Positions 51,760 to 63,480 of a DNA stretch of 64,000 nucleotides are shown piece after piece. Made by a program: the position numbers and the translations under genes. The notes under the pieces were generated by a model that did no database searches, was not told the origin of the DNA, and saw only the letters and a program-made list of their open reading frames with translations. The number at the start of each line of letters is the position of its first letter. Position 1 is the first letter of the stretch. The DNA lies in assembly GCA_027382625.1 (NCBI GenBank), contig JAJKFJ010023570.1:94784-158783 (forward strand), in the 5' to 3' direction. This DNA comes from Tetmemena sp. SeJ-2015. Taxonomy: Eukaryota > Ciliophora > Spirotrichea > Sporadotrichida > Oxytrichidae.

Positions 51760-54143
51760 ATGAGTTAAATTATCGCCTCAGAGAAAACCCTCAAAATTGA
51801 CCCTCTTCTAACCTAAGCATTTGCAAAACTAGGTAATATACTGCGATATAGAACTCATAACTACTAGCATATTCTTAATCCACTTACTAAATAAGCTTTG
51901 TAGATGAAATATGCAAGAATGAAAAAGAAATCAAGAAGCACTTTGAAGTTATTAGTGAGATGACAGCACTCAGATGCTTATATATGCTTGGGCCGATAAC
52001 AAACGATAGCCAATCAAAGATAGTCGTCAAGTCTTCAAAGCTCAAGTAAAATTTCTAAAATTCTGTATATCAATCTTTTTTCAGAGAAGGCACCATACTG
52101 AAGTATAAGGAGTTATCCAAGCAAATTTATGACAGAGACTCTGCAGGAAAATAATTTTTACAAAAGATCAATCATACCTATCCAGATTGGAATGCATAAG
52201 CTACAGTAAGTATTTTCTACAACTTACTCTATATAGTCACAGAAGAAATCTTTCCCAGCCCAAAGCCAACCTAATTTGAAGAAATCTTCTACAGTAAACT
52301 TCAAGCAATAGTTCTACTCTTAAGCAAAGCATTTCAACGCTCTAGATGATACAGGCGAAGATTCTTTAGAAAACTCAAAAGATATTTCGCAACTCAACAA
52401 GACTAATTTGTCTTTGGAAAAGCTGGCTCATGAACTCTCGCCATCTAGAAATTAAAAGATGGACCTAACTCAAGGAAGATAAATTACTTAGTCAACTTCT
52501 TAGGCAATTGGAGGGAAGAAATTCTTGCACTAAAGAACCTTAAGTCCTTTGCTAGAAACACTCTAAGAGGATGACGAAGCCTCTTCATCTAGGCACAGAG
52601 GAAATAAAGGTTAAGGCTAAAATGATCACAACAAGGAACTATTTGAAAGCGGGATGATATCTGATTCGGGATTTAGTAGCTCCAACAAGTAAGGAGATTT
52701 TGCGCCGATGAGAGTATCTCTATTGAGTCAAAAGGAGACAAAGGATTATATTAAGTAGAGCAGCTCTAGGAAGCAGAGAAAGAGTGTTTTAAGTTTAAGA
52801 AATTCTCAGGCCAAAATTAAAGAAATTATAAGCAGAGGAATACCCATAGATTAACTTTAAAATTCTATCTTGGATGGAGGGTAATGAGAATCTGATGACT
52901 ATGATTATGAAAGGCCAAAGAGAAAGCAAAGAAAAGTGTATGAAGACACTCAATAGGAGGAGGAGTCTCTCATTGAGCATTCTTTATTGGTAGATACTAA
53001 GAATGTTTTGGAAATATTTTCAAAGTAAATAAGAATAAAGCCTTGGGAGGAAGCTCCATTTTAGCTTCAGCCTTTTTACAGGATGCATTTATTGAAGCTC
53101 AGCAAAGACTTATTTAGATTGAAAACGGATAAAGATCTCCTAGTTTACATTAAGAATAGTAAGGCTTAAGATTAAATTTCATTTCAATTTTGCTATGTTA
53201 GAGGATTTCCTGACTATTTTATTTAGATTTGAGAGTTTTTAGCTCTGGTGATAAGTAGACCTTAATAAGTCTTTTAAAAGTGATTAAGTCTCCCTACGTT
53301 GCCTATGCTGAAGATGAAAATAGTTGCTTAATCCTCAAATCTATTTTCCATATTGAGGGTTCTAGTGATAATGTATATCAAGCTTTAAAGCAATCTCAAT
53401 CCTCAGATAATAAGGTTTTTGAAGCTTCTTCCTGCTAAGGATTTTCTTCTGGAGTGAGTCGGAATAAATACAGTAGAATAATTTATTCTGACAAAAGCGG
53501 CAAGTAAGATCATGATTGGTTTAATCAGATTAGAACAGAATCAAATATTTCCAGTGGAAACTAGAATCTTGGGGACTTGAAAACTCCCTTACTATAATTT
53601 ATGAGGAAAATTGACTCAAATTCTTTCATTCTAATTGAGTAGTCTATAATTAGCAGTGAGGCTAATGCTGTCCCAGTACGGATTATTTGCTTATATTTTG
53701 ATATAGGGAGGAGAAAACAATCACTTATATTCTATAATCTTATCTAAATTATAGTAATGAATGATATAAAATGAATGAAGTTGTGTGTTTGAAACTGCTC
53801 GTGGCAAAGCAAAAGAATACAAAGATTACCGAAATTAAGCAATACTTTAGCACTTCTAGCTATAACTCAGCAAGCTGGCTATCCTCATACGATTTTACAT
53901 TACTTTTAACTTGTTAATTTAAATTTAAATGACTTAAGTAAGTGTGCTAACAGTAGAAATATATCTATAGCAAGTGCTTGTGGTGAGGCTCATTTTAATT
54001 TTATTTTAGGAAATATTTGGAAAGGTTTAATATGCCGAAAAGGCGGAGAAATTAATCAGGGATTGGATCAGAAAATATAGGCTAAAACAAAGCAACTTAA
54101 GATATATTTTCAGAAATTAGAAGAAACCCTTTTTAAATTGAAG
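51760..54143 (+). CDS. protein of unknown function with Ser/Lys-rich centre
   Basis: It starts at the ATG at 51760 (MSQIIASEKTLKIDPLLTQA). Two introns are clear: 51833-51903 (71 nt) and 52046-52084 (39 nt, ending CAG). The N-terminal ~110 residues look globular (HFEVISEMTALRCLYMLGP, KYKELSKQIYDRDSAGK), the centre is Ser/Lys/Gln-rich and disordered with a possible basic nuclear signal (ERPKRKQRK), and the C-terminal third is mixed (WEEAPFQLQPFYRMHLLKLS, WFNQIRTESNISSGN). The last segment (KAEKLIRDWIRKYRLKQSN) ends at a TGA at 54141-54143 after a further intron or IES near 53940-54010. A nuclear or DNA-repair-type role is possible from composition only; I do not recognise it. Confidence 0.55.
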
Positions 54144-54722
54144 GATTTGCCTCCCTCATAAACCCTTTATAGTAATTAAGTTTAATAGATAGTCTTTACA
54201 TTTTATTTTAAGAGGAAGAGATCCCTCTATCAGAACAACTTAAGAATAGAAGGTAAGGAGAGGAAAATTACGTTAAAAGATAAAGTGGGCTTGAAATTTA
54301 AAATAAATATAATCCTAATGTATAGTATAAGTTGAGATAATTAAATTTAAATTAATTAAAATATTATACGTTCTACCCCAATTTTTGACTATTGGCAAGG
54401 CCCACTTTTTTAGTCTTTTTCAATTAAAAAATATTAAAATAAATTATGTTATTGGATATTTACGATTATTAAGAAAGCGATTTCACACTTTGGGCTTCTT
54501 AGTAAATAATAGCTATGAGTGTTAAATCTCTTTTTAAATTTGTTTTAAAAATTATTAAAATTAATTTTCCCAAAAAAACAATCCCTTCCCGATGCAAAAA
54601 AGCAAACCCCCAAACCCAAATTCCAACCTAAATTAAAAAATGAAAAAAATTTATTTAAATTTAAAAAAATTATTTTAAATATACTTATATCAAGGAGTAG
54701 TGAAATTATTTTTCATTTTGAA
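54144..54722. other. intergenic region with degenerate C/A-rich tract
   Basis: AT-rich spacer of about 580 bp. At 54583-54632 the + strand is rich in C and A runs, including ACCCCCAAACCCAAA at 54606-54620, loosely like ciliate telomere repeats but not a regular C4A4 array. Otherwise nothing was recognised. Confidence 0.4.
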
Positions 54723-57408
54723 ATGAATGAAATAAATTTACGAAAGTTAGACAGAAGAAATAAGAGAGACAAAATGATGGTTGAAAGAATTAGAGAGGAA
54801 ATTCCCCAGATCAGAGATGATCTTTAATTTCTTTCTTGTTTATTATGATGGAATCAGTTTACATCTTGATCAGGCCTAGAATAGCATCTATAATTATTTA
54901 TGAGTTACTTTTTTATAGATTGATAGCAGGAGAAATGTTCAAACTAAAAATGGAGGAAGCAACAGCATTCAAAGAGAGCCAAAAACTTCAAGCTATTATA
55001 ATGAAATGATGATGTGTCGCAAAATATATTTAAAAAATATTTAGCTAAGTTGATGATGCCCAGCTTGCCATGCAAATGCAAAACCTTTTTAATTATTAAA
55101 TGAGAGAAAGATTGACTTTGAGCGAAAGAGAAGAAGTCAAGGGAAGCGGAGTGGCATCTCCAGCCCAAGACCCGCTTTTAGTCGAAGGAAGTCTGTCTTA
55201 GTTTGATGATGATCAAGCTAGCGAAACTTCTGAGGATTCCTCCTACGATTATGAGGAATAATTTAGCACAACTATAAGTCTTTATTATAATGGAAGAACT
55301 GAAGCAAGTCACTCTAGAGCCTGGACAACAAAACAACTTCTTCGAGGAGATAGACTTCAGACGAGACCCTAAGCTTGGCCTAGTGTTCACTAACGAAGAG
55401 CTATTGAAAAAGTAAAGAGGAGTGATGTCTCACTTCATCAAGCAGATGGGATTCAATTTCTTGCATGGCAAATCGATTCTTTCCATCAGCTTGCCAATCA
55501 AGATAATATCAGTAAAGTATGAAAGACATTTATTTGTAATTATTAGAGATCTTCGACTCTAAGTCATTCCTAGAGAAGATAGCGATGTTCATGAAAATGG
55601 CTCCCTACTACTTTGAAAAGGCGGCAGCTGTGAAGCAAGACGGCTTTGCTGCAGCTCTGGAGAGATTCAAACTAGTAGTAGCTTTTGCAGTGAGCATCAG
55701 ATAGTTCACTGCGCAGATGAGAAAGCCCTTCAACCCTATATTAATTTGGCATGCGATTTAAATTTCTGATAATATTGGGAGAAACTTACGAGGCTAGAGT
55801 AGGCTAGTACAAGCTAGGCCTGGAGTAAATCTGTCACCATCCTCCCATTACTTATTACTCTTAATCATTCGATTTATTTGATCATATATTGGAACTCGCT
55901 TTGGAATGAAACCCATAGCAAGTTCAAGGCATATGGTTCTCTGGAATACAGACCGGTAATTGGAGCGAACACAGCAGGTGGGCACGGATTCGGACCATTT
56001 ATCGTGGAATTTGAGGGCGGTCACTAAATAGAAATTTGGTCCCCCAAGACAGAGGTCAGTGGAACACTCTATGGAGACCGTTCCTTCAATATCACCGATG
56101 TCATGACTATCAAGGATAAACTTTTCAACTTCAATTGCCAAATCATCTTTAACCCAGAAAGGAAAACTTATACTAAAATTTATGATAATTTATTAAGGAA
56201 TAAAAGCATATTTTAGTATTAAATATAGTTTTTTATTCCTAATCAAAGTTAATGTTATTTTTGAAAAGCTATTTCCCATATTAAAGCCTTGTGATGAAAT
56301 TAACTAATAAAATTTCACTAATCTGGCAACTTTTACCAATATTTAGAAGTAATTAATCTCTTAAGGTCGAATCAAAAATTATTTATTACAGTGATGAATC
56401 AAAATTGTAAACAAATTTTACAGCATTAGACGTTTTGAAGAAAATCATAATGCAAATACAAAATATCTTATCAGCTTGAAATTCACTCACTTAACACTTC
56501 TTTTAGTTAAGATACATGAAAGCTTGCTGCATAAAAATAAGCTTTATATAACTTTCTTAAACAAACATAAAAAATATAGGCTTTGAAATAATTTGAAAAC
56601 AATTACACTGAAGTAAATTTATCTATTGCAAAGATTTTGTTGAGAAAATGACCTAGTAAATTTCTTCAACTGCTTAATTAAATTTATTCAGCTCTTGTTG
56701 AAACTTTCTATTTTATTAAATGAATTTATGAATTCAAGCAATTTTTAGTTAACTGGATTGAAAGGACTTTTTGGAATGGGCGGAAGCTCATAAATCGAAT
56801 ATCAATAACTTGTTAATTTGTTTAAGATTTCTCATCTTCAAGTTAAAATTTGGACAATCGCGGAGACTATATAGAGGGAGTAATTTCTTTCAATGATTAG
56901 TTGGACTACAAAAAGAACAGAGGAAAGCTCTCACCAGGCAAAGACTATCTATGCATGATCACTGGCCACTGGACCGAAGACCTGTTCATTGATGGAGTGC
57001 AATACTGGAATGCAAATCAATACAAAGGACTCGCCATCAGACCCACCAAGAACCCTCTCCTAATGAAAATTTATTTTTACTTATCTCCCAAGCGACTGCA
57101 GATTCAGAGAAGACTTAATTGTTCAAGATACTCATGCATCAATATTTAGTAAACTTGATTCATTTGATTAACACAGATGAGGAAACTGGTTAGGTAAGGA
57201 ATCTATTCTTGGCACTCATCCCAAGAAAATTAAAGGAAAATATGTTCTCTTTCCAAGTCTATTTTTTCATTTTTCAATTAACTAATACCCTTACTTATAG
57301 AAATGGAAGGAGATTTTAGAGGACCGCCAACGCCATGATAGAAAATTAAGAGAAGACTGCGCAAAGAGAAGAGCTAAAGGTGGCAGAAAGTTCGCAAACA
57401 TCTTCTGA
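54723..57408 (+). CDS. oxysterol-binding protein-related protein (ORP)
   Basis: A lipid-transfer protein (sterol/PI4P exchange) at membrane contact sites. The N-terminus (MNEINLRKLDRRNKRDKMM) is acidic and Ser-rich up to about 55260, then the OSBP domain follows: GVMSHFIKQMGFNFLHGKSI, KAAAVKQDGFAAALERF, NPILGETYEAR, the HHPP fingerprint (LEQICHHPPITYYSLW), SPKTEVSGTLYGDRSF, LCMITGHWTEDLFIDG and the C-terminal KWKEILEDRQRHDRKLRED. There is no PH domain. IESs at 55501-55546, 55738-55771, 55857-55893 and 56157-56759 all restore family motifs. The N-terminal join near 55256-55292 uses pointer GGAA; a later IES has pointer TCTCC near 57060-57100. A 107-nt intron lies at 57194-57300. Stop at 57406-57408. 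The family is firm. Confidence 0.9.
55501..55546 (+). other. IES (46 bp, pointer AGAT)
   Basis: AGAT at 55501-55504 and 55547-55550. Excision restores ISLPIKIFDSKSFLEKIAMF of the sterol-binding domain. Confidence 0.85.
55738..55771 (+). other. IES (34 bp, pointer ATATT)
   Basis: ATATT at 55738-55742 and 55772-55776. Excision restores the ORP motif FNPILGETYEA. Confidence 0.88.
55857..55893 (+). other. IES (37 bp, pointer ACTC)
   Basis: ACTC at 55857-55860 and 55894-55897. Excision joins HHPPITYYS to LWNETHSKFKAYG. Confidence 0.85.
56157..56759 (+). other. long IES (603 bp, pointer GAAAGGA)
   Basis: GAAAGGA at 56157-56163 and 56760-56766 flank 603 bp of AT-rich DNA. Excision joins IIFNPER to TFWNGRKLINRI in one frame. 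The insert has no convincing coding segment, although a stretch near 56440-56560 stays open on the + strand. Confidence 0.75.
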
Positions 57409-57568
57409 GCTACATGAATAGATACCATTATAGCTAATCATCTATCAATATCATCAAAAATTAATAAATCTATATTACAAATCATTATATTCTTGAAAAA
57501 TTTAATTCCCAGTTTTAAGAATTAGTTACGTCTTTGTGAATCGCAAGTATTTTTTTCAATTTTTTAAT

Positions 57569-59029
57569 ATGACGTGGTCTAAACTGTATTATCGTAAACT
57601 AACTCCATCAATCTAAAAATAACTAAACCTCATCAGCTCTAAAAGTATCTTTAATTATAAATCATCTTTAACTTTAAGCATTTTAAATTGTTATATAAAA
57701 TCAGATTCGTATGCGATCAAAGAGAATATAAAGTCCAAAATTTCTTAGAAAATTGCTAAAGTTTCAAAATTAAGAGAAAGTTTAAGATAAGATTATAGAA
57801 GGGAGCATCAGGAATCAGCATTTAGGACTGCTATGAATTTCCAGAGTATAATTATAATTACGTGTATTTGCATCTAAGTTCTTTCCCTAATATTTATCAG
57901 TACTATTATTGTAAAGAGGAGTTAGGGATTATAATTTATTAGAAATAAATTTGAATAATTGCAGTCTAACCACTATTCCCTAACAATCACAAGATTCTTT
58001 CGAAAAGACTATTCAAACAAACCAAATCATCTTAAATTTTTTCCTATATTGAAGCTTGTTAGCTCCCCATCATATGTTCAACTACTTATCAAAAAACAAT
58101 TCTTTATTTTTTTCTTATGGACCCTAGGATATGTCATAATCCTAAATTTGCTCTACATTATAGTGCAATAGTGGTCTGGTATCACTTATGGATAAAAAAT
58201 TTAGGAGGTAGGTGCCATAAATAAACAAAATCACTCCCATTTCTTTCAAACTGATTAATTATGAAATAAAATTAAGCTTCAAAATCATTGAGTTTAAGCA
58301 TTTAATGGATAATCTTCCATTTAAGGTAGCTTGTTTATCCAAAAGTGCTTTTTAAAACAAAAGAGGACTTTTTATTCCGCATTTATGCAAATGATTTTGA
58401 AGCATTGATATTAAAACATGCTTATAGTTGAAATTCCTATTGAGAAAAATGTGGCTGGCTTGGACAAAAGACGCCTGTTCTACACAACTCGCTCTCCAGC
58501 CATCCTATATGAATTCTTTCACAAAATGCTGAGTAGATTCGATAGAGCTTATTGGACAGATTAGTGCGGATAAGATGCATACCTCTATCTTCTTTTCTAG
58601 AGAAGACTCTTCAGACAGGCATTCATTATGGCAGTAGCTTCTCTCATTTATTTAAACAAGCTATAGTTATATAAGTAATTTGAATGAATAGGATATTGTG
58701 AGCCTCTCTGTGAACTTATTCATAACATCTGAGCAGCAGGAATGGTTTGAAAAGAGTGGTCTCAATAACAAAACGCTTAACTCTATTTCAGTGTGGGCTC
58801 ACTGCGGTTTGGTGGTGCTGTTTACAGTCCTTACTTTCTTCACAGTGTTTGACCTAAGAGAAGAGGCAAGAGAAGTTTATCTCACTCGACAGAAGGCTAC
58901 TATCTAAGAAGCCAAATCAAAGCGCTCCAGCACTCTTAAGGAAGATGAGCAGTCAAAGAAAAAGAAGGATTACGAGTGGCTCAAAGCAAGGACCCTTCAT
59001 GTCAGAGGCTTGCTTCCCAAAGATAGAAG
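57569..59029 (+). CDS. TMEM63/OSCA-type mechanosensitive channel, 5' MDS block (scrambled gene)
   Basis: N-terminal part of a TMEM63/OSCA channel in forward orientation. A long frame from the ATG at 57569 (MTWSKLYYRKLTPSI) includes hydrophobic segments near 57850 and 58090-58165. Then come YPKVLFKTKEDF, IPIEKNVAGLDKRRLFYTTR and the family signature DQCGQDAYLYLLFQRRLF. A membrane segment (SVWAHCGLVVLFTVLTFFTVF) and LKARTLHVRGLLPKDR, equivalent to the TLxVxGLP motif, follow. IESs at 58408-58423 and 58669-58687 restore the frame. The block ends at the pointer 59019-59029. The remainder lies on the other strand at 59104-62078. The family and the block are well supported; the extreme N-terminus (before 58260) is less certain. 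Confidence 0.8.
58408..58423 (+). other. IES (16 bp, pointer ATA)
   Basis: ATA at 58408-58410 and 58424-58426. Excision fuses RIYANDFEALI to VEIPIEKNVAGLDKRR; unexcised, the frame hits TGA. Confidence 0.65.
58669..58687 (+). other. IES (19 bp, pointer ATA)
   Basis: ATA at 58669-58671 and 58688-58690. Excision joins YLNKLQLQ to DIVSLSVNLFITSEQQEW. Confidence 0.65.
59019..59029 (+). other. scrambling pointer, 5' copy (AAAGATAGAAG)
   Basis: An 11-bp pointer at the end of the forward MDS block. Its partner is the reverse complement at 62068-62078. Joining through it gives LLPKDRRGDMLKNELN with no frame change, as expected for the TMEM63/OSCA cytosolic loop. Confidence 0.9.
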
Positions 59030-59103
59030 TGAAAATTAGTGCTATTCATACTTTACATAAAAGGTAATTTGAATTATTTGTATAGTCAATATAAACTTCA
59101 ATA

Positions 59104-62078
59104 TCAATAATGCTTCATCAAATAATCGACAGACAGCTATTTAAGGTTTGAATCTTTCTTTCTAGTTTGAAAATATGTTAACTCACTCGTCTGAGATTTC
59201 AATTTAAGGGTGATTTTGATAACCATTTTAACTTGCTGAGCTGCTGGCTGCCTGGATATTGATCTAAGAAGTATTGCTTGCGTAATCTGTAGAATGCTTG
59301 TAAATGGATAACTAGCTGGCAACGCTTCCCTTATTTGGTTTTACTCCAACTCCAAGCTATCCGTTTACTTAATTATCAAATTTAATAATGATGATTAAAC
59401 TTAGTAAGATTCTTATGCGAATGGATTAATGGCCTCCGCTTAAAGTCCAGAGTTTGCAAATTGCATGGATGTATGACTCATGTGGGCCCCAGACAAATTT
59501 TACTGATGCAAGTGTGAGTTTCTACCATTATAAAAGTTAATGATGAAATAGATATTATTTGCAGCAGCTGAGCGATTTGTCTTTCTATCTGAAGAGCCAG
59601 AGCTGAAGATCAATTCCTTCAGTCTTTGCTCATTCTCTTTTCTCTTTATTTCTGCCTACTGCTCATCAATTGGTTTTTCGAAGTTGCTGCTATAATTACA
59701 AAAATAAATTTAATTAAAATTAGAACAAACAAATTTCTAGCAGATTCAAAATCTAATTGCTTCTTAACTTCAGCTATATTCAAATCAGCTGAGGCAGCTG
59801 TGTCTCTTTGCTCGCGATTGGGCTTTGCGGATATCAAAATTATTGAATGAATATAAGTACATGAGGATTAATTAGCCTTTATAGCTTCGAGGTCAAAAAA
59901 TTGAGAGCTTGATTTGGTTCCTATCATTAATGGATGGTTGTATTCCTACCTCCACTTTTGAAGGGGCACATATAAATCGAGTTATTCAGTTAGATCATTG
60001 ATGTGACGTTACTCATTAGATCCATCATCTCCATCTATTATTGAATCTCTGCCTAATGCATCCTATAGTGGAACGGGCTTATCGCCATTTGTTAGAGCTT
60101 GATCGGCGTATTCAGCGGCTTGTGCAGGGTTGAAGAGAGACTTATTGGTTACAAAAACTACGACGAGTAGTGAAATTGCAAACACAAGGCCTAAGAAGCA
60201 TGCGCAAGAGAGGTAGTCGTTCATCAGCATATATGCTACCATGCAAAGCTACAGAAGCAAGATTACAATTTATAATAAAGATTGCATACTGAGTATAGAG
60301 AAGTATCTTTTGGAAAACTTTGCAGCTGGAGTCTATTTCCTTGCGATTAATGGTCAACAGATTGTAGCTGTCAACAATGTGGCGAAGTCCAAAGAATAAA
60401 AGGGCACCGCAACAAGCTAGAGGGACTGAAGAGGCAAACACCAATAGGATGCTGAAAATTGCCAAATGCTGAGCATAGAAGAAACCATATTAGAATACCA
60501 TGTACTCTCTTCTCACATTTTTTAGATCGCAAATTAAAAGATTTTTCTCCTCCATGCTTAGGAATCATTGATATACTTTCTGCGGTAATGAGATAACCAA
60601 GGAGAGAAGAAGGCCGACCCAATATCACCAGGGCGTACGAGACATGAACAGAGTGACAAACATGCGTTTTGAATAAGCATGGAAACGAAGAAGACCCCAG
60701 AATCAGTCTGATAGAATGATCCTAGAACTGCCTAAAATTTTTTATTTTAATGCCAAAAGATTGTAGTCATTTGCTTTTATAACTTCAAGGTTAAAATGTT
60801 TTGAACTAAATTAAATTTAAAAATTAAAGGATGGAAGATTGGCTCGTTATATTCTTAAAATTATGCCAATTAAAGAGAAGCCATTAATATTCTTTAACAT
60901 TTGGATTTATTTTATTTATTAAATTGCTGGAATATACCATTTTATTTATTTAGAATCATTAGACTAATAAATTTGAATGCTATGAATAGTAACAGCGGGA
61001 ATAATGAGCATAATTTAGCATGAGATAAACATAAGCTTTGTTGAAAATAGAGTACTGATAATTGGAGTGAGTCTCTCTCTTTTCCCAGTAAGCTGCATAG
61101 TAAATTCCATACAAAAGGATATTGTTAATAGCTATGATAACGAGGGGAGGGAAGAAAGTTGCCATGAAATTGCTGCCCCAATCATCTGCAGTTGGAGTGT
61201 TCTAGAGAGTTGTCACATCCAAGAAACTGAAGAGCTAGTCATATTTGATGTGTGACATATTTAAAATAAGATTAGTTAATCTTGAGAGTAGAGTAAATAG
61301 CAGCAGGAGTTGAGAGAAACAGTACAAGTGAGAGGCCAATGACATTGAAGAAAACTTTGCGGAAGTAATACATACCTCTCGTTCCACCCATATTTCCCCA
61401 GATAATGTCAACTGGATCGCTGGCCTATGTCATGATTAGAGTTAGATCTTTTTCTCTATAGCCTTATGCGATAATCACATCTTCATCTTCAAACTGATTG
61501 AAAGTTTACTTATCTCCAATCGCACCATTTTTGGATGATAATCCTTTTCCGACTGTTGACAATGACTTTGAAAACATTGAGGAGAAGAAGGTTTTGGATA
61601 TTCTCTTTCACAGAAACCTTTGCAAGTCTCCAAGCATATCGAAGGTAAATTTAATTTAGATACTAGCATAAGTAGGGGTCATTCTCGACTGTTGAAGACA
61701 ATGATTAAGACTTTTAGCTGAATCAAGGACCACGAAGGCGTGGCCTGAGGACAAGAAGGGCTTCTCAATTTCATTTTGTACCTCGTTCTCAAGATACTCT
61801 CTTCTCTCAGGAACTGTTGCAGAGTAAGTCAAAACATATTTAATGCATCTCAAGCTTAAATATTAAGTCCACAGGCATCTGAAAATAGATTGTCTGAGAC
61901 AGCCAGGATTACCGTGTGCCTGCACCAAAATGTGGAGATCATCTAAATCCTTTTTCTCAATTTCTAAATCGAAGAGTCTTTGGAAATCAGGTACAACAAC
62001 TACATCAAGTACTCTGCCATTTATTGGCTTTAGCATGATGTTAAGTTCATTCTTCAACATGTCGCCTCTTCTATCTTT
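59104..62078 (-). CDS. TMEM63/OSCA-type channel, inverted 3' MDS block (scrambled gene)
   Basis: The rest of the channel reads on the minus strand from the pointer at 62078 down to a TGA complementary to 59104-59106. Family motifs in order: GRVLDVVVVPDFQRLFDLEI; FLSSGHAFVVLDSAKSLNHC; TLIMTQASDPVDIIWGN followed by MGGTRGMYYFRKVFFN and LSTPAAIYSTL; FMATFFPPLVIIAINNILL with YWEKRETHSNYQYSIFNKAY; DSGVFFVSMLIQNACLSL; FYAQHLAIFSILLVFASSVP; and CGALLFFGLRHIVDSYNL. A Gln/Ala-rich cytosolic tail follows. Membrane segments and loops match the TMEM63 pore region (TM3-TM10). Order within the block is normal, so the only rearrangement seen is the inversion. IESs break it near 61855-61865, 61650-61670, 61225-61280, 60725-60980 and 59840-60140. 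Confidence 0.87.
62068..62078 (-). other. scrambling pointer, 3' copy (minus strand AAAGATAGAAG)
   Basis: + strand CTTCTATCTTT at 62068-62078. It is the start of the inverted block and partner of 59019-59029. Confidence 0.9.
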
Positions 62079-62084
62079 TAATAT

Positions 62085-63480
62085 TCAATAGAAACTAATC
62101 ATATTTGTTGTATAAGTACTGCTTTAGAGGTAGTCGAGAGTAGATAAACGACCCTGGGAAACTTTCATATTCATAGAAGCACATCTTAAAAATCATTTAA
62201 TTGACAAATGAGTTAATAATCTTGAAATATTAATATGAATTTTACTGAAAAATGATTTTATACTTAAATTTTGTTGATCTAAGGTGACTTATCCTGTACC
62301 AAGAAGACGTCTAGGTGTTCATAATTTATAGGAATGATAAGTCTTAAACTCCACCCCTGATTAGCTACTGCTTGCGATAAATGAATCTTAGTAATTGAGT
62401 TGCAAGTACTAGAATTTTATGTGAGATCCTCGCTAGTTTATTAATCATTTGGAGAGAAGCCAGGCATTGGAACTTGCTTCAGAATTTTAGCTTTGGATTT
62501 AGATAGAATAAAAATAGTCAAAACTTAATTTGACTATAGATTATTCTTCTTCTTCTCTTTCTTCAGAAATGAAAGAGAGATTATCGTTGAGTAGGCCTCC
62601 ATTATAAATTTCTAGAACTTCCATATCATTCATTTGCATAAATGGACTTATATCAATGATATTATTTTAATATGATATTCAGCAATCTATTGAAGGCTCT
62701 GAATTGAGTGATTTTTATTTGCTGTTGTGGAAACAGAACTTTGAATGGGCCACTATCGAATCTAAGCTTGCTTCTGAATTACTCTGTCAAGTTAACTCCA
62801 TTTATCATTATCAATGGACAGAAGTTGGTGTTCTCTAACTGCTACGCTGAAGAAGTCTAGGCCTTAATTTGGATGTGAATATTGTAATTTATTGATAAAA
62901 GAAATTATAAATTGTTGAAGGAGTTGAATTTCAAAAAGCTGAGATGGTTACTTGCCATGGAGGATACATCTATGGGGATGCGTTTATAGAAATCATTCAG
63001 TAGGATTATTAAATTATCTCTGGTATCTGAAACGAAGGTACCAAATGTTTTAATAAATGATTAGAATTAATTAAATGACTCATTTGAGGTTGAGGAAGAT
63101 GAATATGATAAGGGGCTCCCTATATTTGAAGATTACATGTTTTAACTCACGAATCCCTCTAGAGATTGCGATTATTAGTGAGATGAATAATTTTGAGACT
63201 TGAGAGGACTAGCCCTCTCATAGATTATTTTCATATAAGTCTTCTCAGAGCGAATCTAGAAAAGTAAATTTTGGTTCATCTTAAGATCTTGTAACTTGAA
63301 CCACCCGTTGAATGCAAGCATATCAGAAAACTCAATTTCCTAGAAGAGATCGATTTATTAGATTCTAAAAATGAGCTAAAATTAATATCGATGTTATCTT
63401 CGAGACTTTAATTGTCATCTTATTATATGTGCAGATGTGAAAGTGGATACTCAATTTAAAGAGCCTGGATCACATTCTAG
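62085..63480 (-). CDS. protein of unknown function
   Basis: Minus-strand coding with TAA/TAG as Gln, broken by several frame changes (IESs). Recognisably globular pieces: FSDMLAFNGWFKLQDLKMNQ then NLLFQIRSEKTYMKIIYERA; ENTNFCPLIMINGVNLTEQF then RSKLRFDSGPFKVLF; FMQMNDMEVLEIYNGGLLND followed by a Glu run; and, near the 3' end, YEYESFPGSFIYSRLPLKQY. It lies directly upstream of the inverted channel block, and its 3' end comes within about 10 bp of the scrambling pointer. Start and stop are not determined and no domain is recognised. Confidence 0.45.

Noticed and set aside
56440..56560. Open + strand stretch inside the 603-bp IES as a hidden gene piece
   Set aside because: No recognisable motif and composition like the rest of the insert; chance openness is likely when only TGA counts as a stop.
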